Origin: Pedobacter chitinilyticus
Lineage (GTDB): Bacteria; Bacteroidota; Bacteroidia; Sphingobacteriales; Sphingobacteriaceae
Assembly: GCF_003313385.1 (NCBI RefSeq)
Contig: NZ_QMHN01000004.1
Coordinates: 250,531-314,530, forward strand
Direction of reading: 5' to 3'
Length of the DNA: 64,000 nucleotides
Positions 34,862-43,259 of the stretch are shown one piece after another. Position 1 is the first letter of the stretch; every line of letters begins with the position of its first letter. Under the pieces are notes generated by a model. The model saw only the letters and a program-made list of their open reading frames with translations, was not told the origin of the DNA and did not search any database. A program made the position numbers and the translations under genes.

Positions 34862-36289
34862 CTAACACTCTGGTAAACTAATAGGCACTTTTGTTGCCAA
34901 ACCACCATCAGAAGTTTCTTTGTATTTGACGTTCATATCTAAAGCGGTTTCCCACATGGTATTTACCACAGCATCTAAACTTACTTTAGCTTTATCTGGA
35001 TTACTTTGTAGGGCCAATTGACTTGCCGTGATGGCTTTAATGGCTCCCATAGTATTGCGTTCGATACAAGGGATTTGCACTAGGCCGCCAATTGGATCAC
35101 AAGTTAGACCTAAGTGGTGCTCCATGGCTATTTCTGCAGCCATAAGCACCTGCCTTTGCGAGCCGCCTAAACATTCGGTTAAAGCTGCTGCTGCCATTGC
35201 TGATGATACGCCAATCTCTGCCTGACAGCCACCCATCGCTGCAGAAATGGTTGCTCCTTTTTTAAAGATGCTGCCAATTTCGCTGGCACAAGCAATAAAC
35301 TGAATAATCTTATCTTCGGTATAGCCGTTGCAAAAGGTAATGAAATATTGTAATACCGCTGGAATAACGCCCGATGCGCCATTGGTAGGAGCGGTTACCA
35401 CTCGTCCAAAAGCAGCATTTTCTTCGTTCACAGCTAGGGCAAAACAACTTACCCAGTCTAAAATATAATTGAAACCCATTCCGCCGTTGCGAATTGCGGT
35501 AATCCAGCTGTCATAGTCATGATAGGTTTGTTGGCCAATTAAGCGTTGGTTCAACTTTGCTGCTCTACGCGCAACCTCTAAACCACCTGGTAAAAACCCC
35601 GAAGTATGGCAACCTCTATAGATACATTCGTTAATTACTTTAAAATGTTGCAAAATGCCTTTTTTGGTTTCGGCTTCTGGACGCCAAGCTGCCTCATTTT
35701 CCATCACAATTTCGCTCACCTTTAAGCCTGTGGTTAAGCACCAATGCAAAAGCTCGCTGGCCTTTTCAACAGGAAATGGCAGTTCAACTTGTTCCTTCTC
35801 ACTGCTGTCTTGTCCTTCTTTTACCACAAATCCGCCACCTATGCTATAGTAGGTTTCAGATATCGCTTTTCCGGTAGATAAAAAGGCTTGAAAGGTTACC
35901 GCATTAGGGTGAAATGGTAAGCTTTCGGCAAATAGAAAAATAAGGTCTTCTTGATAAGAAAAATCAATGTTGAAATGACCTGCAAGCCTTAACTTTTGCT
36001 CATCTTTAATTTGAGCAATAGTGCTATCAATGGCATTTACATCAAATGTTACGGGGTCGCCGCCAGCCAACCCCAATAAAATGGCGATATCAGTTCCGTG
36101 TCCCTTTCCAGTTTTGGCTAAGGATCCGTACAGTAAAATTTTCACTTGCTCCACATCGGCCAATACACCTTGGGCAGCTAAACTGCTGGTAAATTGTTGT
36201 GCAGCTCGCCAAGGGCCAAGCGTGTGCGAACTGGATGGGCCAATCCCTATCTTAAAGATGTCAAAAACTGATATTTGTTCATTTGGCAT
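34862..36289 (-). CDS. sdaA: L-serine ammonia-lyase, iron-sulfur type
   Basis: Deaminates L-serine to pyruvate and ammonia using a 4Fe-4S cluster; cytoplasmic. The 475-aa single-chain form joins the beta domain (starting [20 protein letters not shown]) to the alpha domain. The cluster cysteines are expected among [17 protein letters not shown] and the earlier [28 protein letters not shown] is the catalytic-core signature. Length matches bacterial single-chain enzymes. Stands alone, minus strand. Confidence 0.94.
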   Translation of the reverse strand: MPNEQISVFDIFKIGIGPSSSHTLGPWRAAQQFTSSLAAQGVLADVEQVKILLYGSLAKTGKGHGTDIAILLGLAGGDPVTFDVNAIDSTIAQIKDEQKLRLAGHFNIDFSYQEDLIFLFAESLPFHPNAVTFQAFLSTGKAISETYYSIGGGFVVKEGQDSSEKEQVELPFPVEKASELLHWCLTTGLKVSEIVMENEAAWRPEAETKKGILQHFKVINECIYRGCHTSGFLPGGLEVARRAAKLNQRLIGQQTYHDYDSWITAIRNGGMGFNYILDWVSCFALAVNEENAAFGRVVTAPTNGASGVIPAVLQYFITFCNGYTEDKIIQFIACASEIGSIFKKGATISAAMGGCQAEIGVSSAMAAAALTECLGGSQRQVLMAAEIAMEHHLGLTCDPIGGLVQIPCIERNTMGAIKAITASQLALQSNPDKAKVSLDAVVNTMWETALDMNVKYKETSDGGLATKVPISLPEC

Positions 36290-36331
36290 AAAGCAAAGCT
36301 ATGAACTTTTTAATACAAAACGCTATCAGCG

Positions 36332-36985
36332 CTAAATCATATTTCGGGTAATTTTTCCTTTAATGATATAAAGAGAAACGATTTCCTTTTTGTTGATGAT
36401 GGTATCCCCTTTAAAGTTTGGATTTGAAGATCTTAGGATAATTTTATTTGGATCTGGATGTTCATGTAAGATTTTGATGGTTCTTAAGCTATTGGAGTTT
36501 TCGCTGGTCATGATGACATAAGCTTCGCCCCATTGTATTATCTCATGGTTGGTAATTTCTTTTACGGCAATGATTTCTCCAGAAGCATATTTAGGGTACA
36601 TACTATCGCCATACACTGGTAAATATGCTGCACAATCATTAAAAGGGCGGTAGTTTACGAAGTAATCAGGCTTTTCTTCCATCACTTTTAGGTTTTCACC
36701 TTTGGTTTCAGAAAGATTAATATTGTAATATGGCACGCCTACGCCTTCGCTGATCTTAGGACCAGTCGCAAGAAAAGGTTCGCCAGTTCCATTCTCCAGC
36801 CAATCAATATTTACATGTAAACTTTGGCTTAGCTTATACTTAATTGAAGCTGATATTTTCAAGCCTCCTTTTGCCCTCAAAATATCAGAAAGTGAACCTG
36901 GTTGAATGCCTAAGCGATAAGCAAAATCTTTTTGGCTAAGATTTAGTTCGCTAATTATAAATTTTAGTCGTTGATTTTCAGTCAA
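36332..36985 (-). CDS. XRE-family repressor with S24 peptidase-like domain (CI/LexA-like)
   Basis: A 217-aa protein with an N-terminal Cro/CI helix-turn-helix (about 7-65, LSQKDFAYRLGIQPGSLSDI) and a C-terminal S24 domain. The nucleophile serine is Ser128 (YGDSMYPKYASGEIIAV) and the likely general base is Lys171 (RTIKILHEH), a spacing of 43 residues as in lambda CI. No obvious Ala-Gly cleavage pair lies between the domains (residues 70-120), so self-cleavage is uncertain. No phage genes surround it. It is divergent from the 37189-38617 pair, and the shared intergenic region is full of inverted repeats, so it most likely represses both itself and that pair. Confidence 0.87.
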   Translation of the reverse strand: MTENQRLKFIISELNLSQKDFAYRLGIQPGSLSDILRAKGGLKISASIKYKLSQSLHVNIDWLENGTGEPFLATGPKISEGVGVPYYNINLSETKGENLKVMEEKPDYFVNYRPFNDCAAYLPVYGDSMYPKYASGEIIAVKEITNHEIIQWGEAYVIMTSENSNSLRTIKILHEHPDPNKIILRSSNPNFKGDTIINKKEIVSLYIIKGKITRNMI

Positions 36986-36997
36986 TTGGTAGTTGTG

Positions 36998-37142
36998 TTA
37001 GTAAAAATTCTAATTTTAATTAGATTTTATTAGAAAAATCTAATTATGTTTATCCTATGCAAATTAGTAAAAATTGCAATTAAAATAAAGCCGTTCCCCA
37101 CAAAGCAAGTTTTACCGCCTCTTCAAATATTTTAATTGCAAT
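36998..37142. promoter_or_regulatory. Dense operator-like repeat array between S24 repressor and the HEPN locus
   Basis: The array has three parts. (1) Perfect inverted repeat with 12-bp arms TAATTAGATTTT (37017-37028) and AAAATCTAATTA (37035-37046) around ATTAGA, overlapping TCTAATT-TT-AATTAGA (37009-37024). (2) A 12-bp direct repeat TTAGTAAAAATT at 36998-37009 and 37064-37075, 66 bp apart. (3) Perfect 15-bp inverted repeat ATTGCAATTAAAATA (37073-37087) and TATTTTAATTGCAAT (37128-37142) spaced 40 bp, each arm holding the palindromic octamer ATTGCAAT. The region is AT-rich, but arms this long are unlikely by chance. Confidence 0.65.
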
Positions 37143-37188
37143 GATAGCTGCTACCTACTAGTAAAATCATTAATTAAAATATACTCCT

Positions 37189-37788
37189 ATGGAACAGAAA
37201 GATCTTAATCTGGATTTAATGACGCTTTATGCTGCCAAATATGATGAAGCAAGGCTGAAAACTGTGGTTTTTGACGATTATTTGGATCCTTATCTATTGT
37301 TTAAGGACTTCTTTAGCGTGTCAACCATTGATGAACATTTGCTGGCCCTTAAAAAGATGTATCGCAGCGCTATTCGCTTAACCCGCATAAAGGCAGCTCC
37401 AGCCGATGTAATTTTTGACAGAGAGCTTTTTAGCTGTTTGTTAAATGCTGCTTGGGTGATTGACCAAACTGGGATCAGATTTGCGCAAACTAATGTAAAG
37501 TATGAATGTGTTGGCCAGAGTGGGGGAGCGTTGAGCAGTGAAAAAATAGCACGTTATTTAACTGATGTTGAAGTTGCGGATCCTTACTTGGGCATTAATA
37601 CTGTGTTTAAGGAAATGGATTTGCAGAAATTGCATTTGGTGTTGAACGAATGGCTTAAGTTGGCCTTATGTAAAAATGAGTTTGAAGAGGATTATAGGGG
37701 TAGGCGAAAGCTTTATAAAGGTATAGTGAAGGTGTTTATTTGTTGCTGGTTAATTTACGAAGGCGAGATTGTTTCATTGAATTTTTAA
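37189..37788 (+). CDS. Unrecognised 199-aa protein, first gene of the HEPN operon
   Basis: I do not recognise this family. The 199-aa protein has no signal peptide and no TM helix. It is helical by appearance, rich in Leu/Lys/Asp, with several cysteines in the C-terminal half (SCLLN, YECVG, LALCKNE, VFICCWLI) and a charged DYRGRRKLYKG segment. It starts at ATG 37189, within the reach of the repeat array, and is followed 13 bp later by the HEPN-like gene, so the two are one operon and probably act together. Codon usage and base composition look like the neighbours, giving no sign of very recent transfer. A regulatory or partner role is inference only. Confidence 0.7.
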   Translation: MEQKDLNLDLMTLYAAKYDEARLKTVVFDDYLDPYLLFKDFFSVSTIDEHLLALKKMYRSAIRLTRIKAAPADVIFDRELFSCLLNAAWVIDQTGIRFAQTNVKYECVGQSGGALSSEKIARYLTDVEVADPYLGINTVFKEMDLQKLHLVLNEWLKLALCKNEFEEDYRGRRKLYKGIVKVFICCWLIYEGEIVSLNF

Positions 37789-37801
37789 TAGGCTAGTGTT
37801 T

Positions 37802-38617
37802 ATGGAAAATACATTTTTATTAGCCCAGCCCCAAAATAACAGGTTACGTAAGATATTGGATTTAATGACTAACGTGATGCCTATTGGAATGATTTTTAAT
37901 GTGAGTAAAAAGGTTGATTATTTTGATTTGATTGTGGTTTTAGATAGGCATTGTACTTATGTTTCGAAAAGTATTGATGTTTTGATGGAACCTGCCTTAC
38001 TTCGTTTTTCGAATTGTGTTTACTCTTTGCATACTTTTTCGAGTGTTAGCCAGCAAATACAGGGAGGTAATTTGTTTTATTGTACTGTGTGTGTACCTGA
38101 AAATGTGATCTATAAAACAGAAGCCACGACTTTACAATTGCCTTTTAATTCTCAAGTCTTTAAGCAGCAGGTATTGAGTTATCATAGGGCTTTTGAAAAG
38201 GAAATGGAGATTGGAAAGCAGTTTTTAAATGGTGCGGTTTGGTATATTGAGCGTAAGATTTTAGGCTTGGCTACCTTTATGTTGCATCAAGCAACGGAGC
38301 TGGTTTATCGTTCATTTTTAAGTGCGCTTGGAGATAAAGTAGTTAGAACGCATGATTTAAATAAGTTGAGAAAATATTTACAACGGTTTGTGCCTGAAAT
38401 ATTAGGCGTTTTTGATGAGGATGAAATGATGGAAACAAGGCTTTTGAGCTTGCTGGAGAAAGCTTATTGCGATGCTCGATATCATGCACTTTATCAAATT
38501 TCGTTTGCTAGGGTAAACAAATTGTTGGAAGGGGTTAAACGCTTGCACGAAAGGGCTATTGCTGCCCATAACAACCAGATGTTTAGCTGGACTGGCAACT
38601 TAGAAATCGAACTCTAA
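37802..38617 (+). CDS. Degenerate nucleotidyltransferase-like + HEPN-domain protein
   Basis: A 271-aa protein from ATG 37802 (a GTG at 37796 is possible). The N-terminal part (about 1-105) loosely copies a minimal nucleotidyltransferase, with DYFDLIVVL at 39-47 in place of the catalytic D-x-D strand, but the GS motif is absent (FNVSKKV), so it should be inactive. The C-terminal part (about 125-253) has a HEPN pattern: FMLHQATELVYRSFL (159-173), THDLNKLRKYL (183-193), and AYCDARYHALYQI (221-233). The R-x(4-6)-H nuclease motif is not clearly intact. Relatives with active domains occur in toxin-antitoxin and defence loci. Its tail overlaps mgtC tail-to-tail by 18 bp. Confidence 0.65.
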   Translation: MENTFLLAQPQNNRLRKILDLMTNVMPIGMIFNVSKKVDYFDLIVVLDRHCTYVSKSIDVLMEPALLRFSNCVYSLHTFSSVSQQIQGGNLFYCTVCVPENVIYKTEATTLQLPFNSQVFKQQVLSYHRAFEKEMEIGKQFLNGAVWYIERKILGLATFMLHQATELVYRSFLSALGDKVVRTHDLNKLRKYLQRFVPEILGVFDEDEMMETRLLSLLEKAYCDARYHALYQISFARVNKLLEGVKRLHERAIAAHNNQMFSWTGNLEIEL

Positions 38618-39259
38618 AATACTGCTGTCTTGCAGCATCGCTTCTACAAATTCGTGGTGGTTGGTGGGGCTTCCTATCACATCCCAAGTACCTGTAATGA
38701 TACCGTTTGCTAGTTGGTGTTTGCCCCGACTAGGTTTTAGTTTGTGCTGTTTAAAGATAAGTTCGTAGTTGTCCAGATCTTTGTTTTGATATTTTTTGGC
38801 AATGCGGTAAGTGCGTTTGGTGAAGCGGCGATCGGCAATGTTTTCTACATAAGGAAATACCAGTAGCGAGATTACGACTACGCCTGTTACGCCAATGGCC
38901 TGAATGAAGTAGCCTGAACCTACGGCCATACCTATGGCGGCCACAATCCAGATTACGCAGGCGGTGGTTAGGCCTTTTACTCGGTTTTCTTCCTTAAATA
39001 TTACGCCAGCTCCTAAGAAGCCAATACCTGTTACAATATTGGAGGCAATTCTATCGTGACTTACGTCGCCAATTTTAACAGAAAGTACGGTAAATAGGGC
39101 AGAGCCTAGGCCAATCATGATCATGGTTTTTAAGCCTGCCGATTTGCTGCGGTACTCACGTTCGGCGCCAATAATGCCACATAGCAAAATGGCCAATAAA
39201 AATTTATTGACTTCTGCTATTGTTAAAAATTGGTTTCTATCGCCTAGTATTTCCCACAT
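38600..39259 (-). CDS. MgtC/SapB family membrane protein
   Basis: A 219-aa inner-membrane protein with four to five TM helices in the first 140 residues. The family motifs are FLLAILLCGIIGAEREYRSK, GLKTMIMIGLGSALFT and VTGIGFLGAGVIFKEENRVK; RVKGLTTACVIW is highly typical. A soluble C-terminal domain of about 75 aa follows. MgtC relatives affect magnesium homeostasis, membrane potential or survival at low Mg; role here not established. Convergent with the HEPN gene, overlapping it by 18 bp. Confidence 0.9.
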   Translation of the reverse strand: MWEILGDRNQFLTIAEVNKFLLAILLCGIIGAEREYRSKSAGLKTMIMIGLGSALFTVLSVKIGDVSHDRIASNIVTGIGFLGAGVIFKEENRVKGLTTACVIWIVAAIGMAVGSGYFIQAIGVTGVVVISLLVFPYVENIADRRFTKRTYRIAKKYQNKDLDNYELIFKQHKLKPSRGKHQLANGIITGTWDVIGSPTNHHEFVEAMLQDSSILEFDF

Positions 39260-39492
39260 GTGATAAATGTAAAGAGTAAAAAGTTAAAAGTGAAAAGTTT
39301 TTTGATAGTTCCGTAAGTTAGGAGGAACAAAGAGTAAGGAGCAAAGAATAAGGACTGGGTATGAACTGCATGATTGAAAACCTGCGAGGTTTAGGTGCGG
39401 TGCGAAGGTCTGGGATTGTTGTGCAATGTTTTTGCTCAGTAGCCCCGATTGCAGCGGAAATACTTTTTTGTATTTGCTGTTCTTTAATATGC

Positions 39493-39555
39493 TGTCATGC
39501 TGAGGAACGAGGCATCTGTTGGCTATGGAAATTCTTCGACAGGCTAAGGATGACA
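39493..39555. repeat. Dispersed imperfect palindrome (TGTCATGCTGAG...AAGGATGACA)
   Basis: The ends TGTCATGCTGAG (39493 onward) and CTAAGGATGACA (to 39555) pair with few mismatches. It lies in the 563-bp gene-free gap 39260-39822, which also holds the groEL terminator and a second repeat at 39749-39805. A 71-codon frame (39361-39576) running across the repeat is not a convincing gene. Confidence 0.65.
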
Positions 39556-39700
39556 GTGGTTAACAAAAAAGATTGAAGCGGAAAGCGGGAGTGGCGGAGG
39601 ATAGTAGCAGGGAGATTGTGCTTCTAAATTTTAGTATATCTTGAGATTGCTTTCCCGAATGGTCGGGATAAACTGTGCCTGGCAATGACGATTGTGGGGA

Positions 39701-39738
39701 TAAAAAAATCCCTCAAAACTTTCGCTCTGAGGGATTTT
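39701..39738 (-). terminator. Terminator of the groES-groEL operon
   Basis: Exact 11-bp arms AAAATCCCTCA (39705-39715) and TGAGGGATTTT (39728-39738) with a 12-nt loop. Read on the minus strand it ends in a run of seven T residues. It is 85 bp past the groEL stop. Confidence 0.8.
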
Positions 39739-39748
39739 CGTATGTTTT

Positions 39749-39805
39749 GTCATTTTGACGATAGGAGTAATCTGTATGAGATTCTTCGCTTCGCTCTGAA
39801 TGACA
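39749..39805. repeat. REP-like palindrome GTCATT..GACGATAGGAG / CTTCGCTTCGCTCTGAATGAC
   Basis: GTCATTTTGACGATAGGAG at the left and AGATTCTTCGCTTCGCTCTG then AATGAC at the right can pair through GTCATT/AATGAC and AATCT/AGATT. The right half recurs almost unchanged in both units of the tandem duplication at 42433-42785. Confidence 0.75.
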
Positions 39806-39822
39806 GCAACGTCGGGATAATC

Positions 39823-41463
39823 TTACATCATGCCGCCCATGCCACCGCCCATTGGAGGGTGTGAATGTGCTCCAGCACCTGCTTCTTCTGGCTCGTCTGC
39901 CAATACTACCTCGGTAGTTAACAACATTGCGGCAATTGAAGCTGCGTTTTCCAAAGCTACACGAGATACTTTAGTTGGGTCGATAACGCCCGCACCAATT
40001 AAGTTCTCGTAAACATCTGTACGTGCATTGTAACCGAAATCGGCTTTGCCTTCTTTTACTTTTTGTACCACGATTGATCCTTCGATACCTGCGTTTTCGC
40101 AGATTTGGCGCAATGGCTCTTCGATAGCACGTTTAACGATGGCGATACCAGTAGTTTCGTCTTCGTTGTCGCCTTTTAGGTTAGCTAAAGCTTCTACCGC
40201 ACGTATGAAAGCCACACCACCACCAGCAACAATACCTTCTTCTACCGCTGCACGAGTGGCATGTAAAGCATCGTCAACACGGTCTTTTTTCTCTTTCATT
40301 TCTACTTCCGAAGCAGCACCTACGTAAAGTACGGCAACACCACCAGAAAGTTTAGCTAAACGCTCTTGTAATTTTTCTTTATCGTAGTCTGAAGTAGTGG
40401 TCTCAATTTGAGCTTTGATTTGGCCCACACGAGCTTTGATATCTTCAGTTTTACCAGAACCGTTAATTACAGTTGTATTGTCTTTGTCGATAACTACTTT
40501 CTCTGCAGTACCTAAGTAAGTTAAATCAGCATTTTCTAATTTGTAACCTCTTTCTTCAGAAATTACGATACCACCAGTTAAGATAGCGATGTCTTCTAAC
40601 ATTGCTTTTCTTCTGTCGCCAAAGCCTGGAGCTTTAACAGCAGCCACTTTCAGTGAGCCACGGATTTTGTTTACTACCAAAGTAGCTAAGGCTTCGCCAT
40701 CTAAATCTTCAGCAATAATTAAAAGCGGTTTACCAGTTTGAACTGTTTTTTCCAATACTGGCAACAATTCTTTCATGTTGCTGATTTTTTTATCGTAAAT
40801 TAAGATGAAAGGAGAATCTAACTCTGCTTCCATTTTATCTGCATTGGTTACAAAGTATGGAGAAAGGTAACCTCTGTCGAACTGCATACCTTCTACCGTT
40901 TTCACTTCAGTTTCAGTACCTTTTGCTTCTTCAACAGTAATAACGCCATCTTTACCTACTTTTTGCATTGCTTCGGCAATTAACGAACCAATTACCTCGT
41001 CGTTGTTAGCAGAAATAGAAGCAACTTGTTTGATTTTGTTGTTGTCTTCGCCAACTGCTTGCGATTGCTCTTTTAAGTTAGCTACTACCGTAGTTACCGC
41101 TTTGTCGATACCACGTTTCAAGTCCATTGGATTTGCACCAGCAGCAACGTTTTTAATACCAGCAGCCACAATTGCTTGCGCTAAAACAGTAGCAGTGGTA
41201 GTTCCATCACCTGCAATATCAGCAGTTTTAGAAGCTACTTCTTTCACCATTTGAGCACCCATGTTTTCAATTGGGTCTTTTAAATCAATTTCTTTAGCTA
41301 CCGAAACACCATCTTTAGTAATTGCTGGTGAACCGAATTTTTTATCGATAATTACGTTACGTCCTTTTGGACCTAAAGTTACTTTTACTGCATTTGCTAA
41401 AGTGTCAACACCTTTTTTCAGTGCGTCACGAGCTTCAACGTTATATTTTACTTGTTTTGCCAT
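39823..41463 (-). CDS. groEL: Chaperonin GroEL (Hsp60)
   Basis: ATP-dependent folding chamber subunit, 546 aa, cytoplasmic. The conserved phosphate-binding [11 protein letters not shown] (about 86-96) is present, as are [19 protein letters not shown] and the Gly/Met-rich C-terminal tail GGGMGGMM. Length and motifs are canonical. Encoded 156 bp after groES in the same direction, with an unusual repeat-containing spacer between the two, and ending in a strong terminator. Confidence 0.98.
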   Translation of the reverse strand: MAKQVKYNVEARDALKKGVDTLANAVKVTLGPKGRNVIIDKKFGSPAITKDGVSVAKEIDLKDPIENMGAQMVKEVASKTADIAGDGTTTATVLAQAIVAAGIKNVAAGANPMDLKRGIDKAVTTVVANLKEQSQAVGEDNNKIKQVASISANNDEVIGSLIAEAMQKVGKDGVITVEEAKGTETEVKTVEGMQFDRGYLSPYFVTNADKMEAELDSPFILIYDKKISNMKELLPVLEKTVQTGKPLLIIAEDLDGEALATLVVNKIRGSLKVAAVKAPGFGDRRKAMLEDIAILTGGIVISEERGYKLENADLTYLGTAEKVVIDKDNTTVINGSGKTEDIKARVGQIKAQIETTTSDYDKEKLQERLAKLSGGVAVLYVGAASEVEMKEKKDRVDDALHATRAAVEEGIVAGGGVAFIRAVEALANLKGDNEDETTGIAIVKRAIEEPLRQICENAGIEGSIVVQKVKEGKADFGYNARTDVYENLIGAGVIDPTKVSRVALENAASIAAMLLTTEVVLADEPEEAGAGAHSHPPMGGGMGGMM

Positions 41464-41472
41464 TTCTTTATG

Positions 41473-41543
41473 AAATTTTGAATGATTGTATGAGAGAATG
41501 ATTAAATATTCCCTCGGGTTTTATTTAAAATTTTGAATGATTG
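41473..41543. repeat. 16-bp direct repeat in the groES-groEL spacer
   Basis: AAATTTTGAATGATTG occurs at 41473-41488 and again at 41528-41543, 55 bp apart. Shorter related pieces (GAATGATT, TTTTGAATGAATGAAT) are scattered through the spacer. Confidence 0.75.
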
Positions 41544-41619
41544 AGTTTTGAATGAATGAATATAGGTAAGGCGTACATCCTATTCTATCATTCATTAATT
41601 CTAAATTCAGTCATTATTT

Positions 41620-41898
41620 TTATCCAATTACAGCGTAAATATCGCTTTCACGCATAATTAAATACTCTTTTCCTTCGTGAGATACTTCAGTACCAGCAAA
41701 TTTGCCATAAAGCACTACGTCGCCAACTTTTACAGTCATTGGTTCATCTTTTTTACCAGCACCAACAGCAACTACTGTTCCTTGTTGAGGTTTTTCTTTT
41801 GCAGTATCAGGGATATAGATACCAGAAGCCGTTTTTTCTTCAGCAGGTGCAGCTTCTACCACAATCCTGTCTCCAATTGGTTTTAAATTTAAAGCCAT
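41620..41898 (-). CDS. groES: Co-chaperonin GroES (Hsp10)
   Basis: A 92-aa lid of the GroEL chamber. It starts [20 protein letters not shown], contains the mobile loop [19 protein letters not shown] that contacts GroEL and the roof strand, and ends [12 protein letters not shown]. Canonical in length. First gene of the groES-groEL operon; the upstream 150 bp contains several TGACA/TGTCA half-sites. Confidence 0.98.
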   Translation of the reverse strand: MALNLKPIGDRIVVEAAPAEEKTASGIYIPDTAKEKPQQGTVVAVGAGKKDEPMTVKVGDVVLYGKFAGTEVSHEGKEYLIMRESDIYAVIG

Positions 41899-41949
41899 AA
41901 CTCTAATAATATTATTTTGATTTTAAAATGTTTAAATTAACAGTATAAC

Positions 41950-42048
41950 TGTCATCAGTTTTTATGCCAATAGGTTTTGGGTTGACAAAATTTCACCGCT
42001 TTGACAGTTGAGGTAAAGATAGTTTATTTTTAGGTGTCAGAGTGACAG
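41950..42048. promoter_or_regulatory. TGACA/TGTCA half-sites upstream of groES
   Basis: Five half-sites in 100 bp: TGTCA 41950-41954, TGACA 41983-41987 and 42002-42006, TGTCA 42035-42039 and TGACA 42043-42047. The last two form TGTCAGAGTGACAG, similar to TGACAGAATGGCAG upstream of miaB (51336-51349). This is not a CIRCE element. Possible heat-shock control site. Confidence 0.35.
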
Positions 42049-42250
42049 GATGTTCTTTAAAAACCGCAGTGTTTATTTTCTAGAAGCGCAACAGCTAAGG
42101 CCATCTTTTTCCGCCAGTCCCGCTATCCGCTTTACTTCGCCTGCGGCTTCATGCCCGCTACTATCGGGGCTAGTTAACCCAAGCCATTATCATAAAATAA
42201 GGACCAACTTGAGTGTACATTACTGGCTTTGTGGTTGACGGTGCGCTGCC

Positions 42251-42364
42251 CACGGCAGGAAGGCGTCAACCATAGGTAAATTTGGTCCTGCCTATGGCAG
42301 GAAGCTGTCAACCTTAGGTGGACGGGCTGCTGCTTTAGTATTTGGGTCGTCCACCTAAGGTTGA
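42251..42364. repeat. Nested direct and inverted repeats in the groES-lipocalin gap
   Basis: A 42-bp-period direct repeat (GGCAGGAAG..GTCAACC..AGGT at 42254 and 42296) runs into a perfect 17-bp inverted repeat, TCAACCTTAGGTGGACG at 42308-42324 and its reverse complement at 42348-42364, 23-nt loop. The part 42050-42250 before it is more GC-rich than its surroundings, and I see no gene in it. Confidence 0.75.
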
Positions 42365-42432
42365 TGGGGTCTCGCTATGGTCGGTAAGGTTTTAACCTTT
42401 AATCCTCTCTTGGAATAACAAGAGAGTTAAAC

Positions 42433-42785
42433 GTTTCACTTTGTTAGCGGCGGGGATTGGTAGGAGTTTCGTTATTGTTAAGGCGGCGCAACTAAAGAGA
42501 TTCTTCGCTTCGCTCTGAATGACAAAATGCACATGGCTAATATTAATGGTTGCTTAACCAGCACATTAACTTTCCATCTTGTCATTCCGACGATAGGAGG
42601 AATCTCAATGGTTTCACTTTGTTAGTGGCGGGATTGGTAAGTTTCACTATTGTTAAAGGCGTCACAACTGAAGAGATTCTTCGCTTCGCTCTGAATGACA
42701 AAATGCACATGGCTAATATTAATGGTTGCTTAACCAGCGTATTAACTTCCCGTCTTTTCATTCCGACGATAGGAGGAATCTCTAA
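42433..42785. repeat. Tandem duplication of a ~177-bp intergenic unit
   Basis: Unit 1 (about 42433-42609) and unit 2 (about 42611-42785) both run from GTTTCACTTTGTTAG through AGATTCTTCGCTTCGCTCTG, AATGCACATGGCTAATATTA, GGTTGCTTAACCAGC to CCGACGATAGGAGGAATCTC. The middle 60 bp are practically identical; the first 50 bp have diverged. Each unit contains both halves of the dispersed GTCATT palindrome. An open frame across it (42550-42894) is composed of repeat sequence. Confidence 0.8.
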
Positions 42786-42795
42786 GCTTTCTATA

Positions 42796-43191
42796 CTAAT
42801 GCTTTCTAAAAGTCAATTCAACTTTTATAGAATTGCTTGGGAGATCGTGAATCTCACCGATGATCACGATCTCTTTTTTCGAGTTCCAACGTAGAACAGA
42901 GGTGGCACTGCTTTCACCTCGCGTTAAGGTGATAGAATTTTCTGTCGCAGTAAAAGTTCCATTATCTGATAATTTACCGTCTTGATAAGATTTAAAAGTA
43001 TTATCGCTAAATACAATATAGGATTCCCCTATTTTGTAGGTTATATTTTCTTCAGTTTTTGTATCCTTACTGGTTTGTACTACATATAATTTAGTTTGAT
43101 TCCATCTTCCTTCAAGTTTCTCTTGAGGGTCTTTTTTACAGGCGGTAAAGGTGGTGAAGGCAATAAATAATAAGAATAGCGTTCTTTTCAT
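42796..43191 (-). CDS. Lipocalin-like small lipoprotein
   Basis: A 131-aa protein with a lipoprotein signal (MKRTLFLLFIAFTTFTAC, Cys18 followed by KK). The body is a short beta-rich domain with GRWNQTKLYV, YIVFSDNTFKSYQDG and NGTFTATENSITLT, the usual layout of the lipocalin-like (DUF4923/DUF5004-type) stress-like proteins of Bacteroidota. Probably anchored to the outer membrane. Ligand unknown. The gene stands alone next to a repeat-rich region; the frame ends right beside the duplicated unit. Confidence 0.65.
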   Translation of the reverse strand: MKRTLFLLFIAFTTFTACKKDPQEKLEGRWNQTKLYVVQTSKDTKTEENITYKIGESYIVFSDNTFKSYQDGKLSDNGTFTATENSITLTRGESSATSVLRWNSKKEIVIIGEIHDLPSNSIKVELTFRKH

Positions 43192-43259
43192 TTTTGAATA
43201 AGCGTAAATTAACAGATGCGCTAAAGTAATGATAATTTAGGCAACATCCATTTTAGATG

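Noticed and set aside
36332..38617. Prophage or integrative element, suggested by the CI-like repressor
   Set aside because: No integrase, replication, packaging or structural gene is near, and the flanks (sdaA, mgtC) are ordinary chromosomal genes.
39361..39576. 71-codon open frame in the mgtC-groEL gap
   Set aside because: It runs across a dispersed palindromic repeat, has a Cys/Arg-rich composition unlike real proteins here, and no likely family.
42550..42894. 114-codon open frame
   Set aside because: Made of the tandem-duplicated repeat unit and runs antisense into the lipocalin gene.
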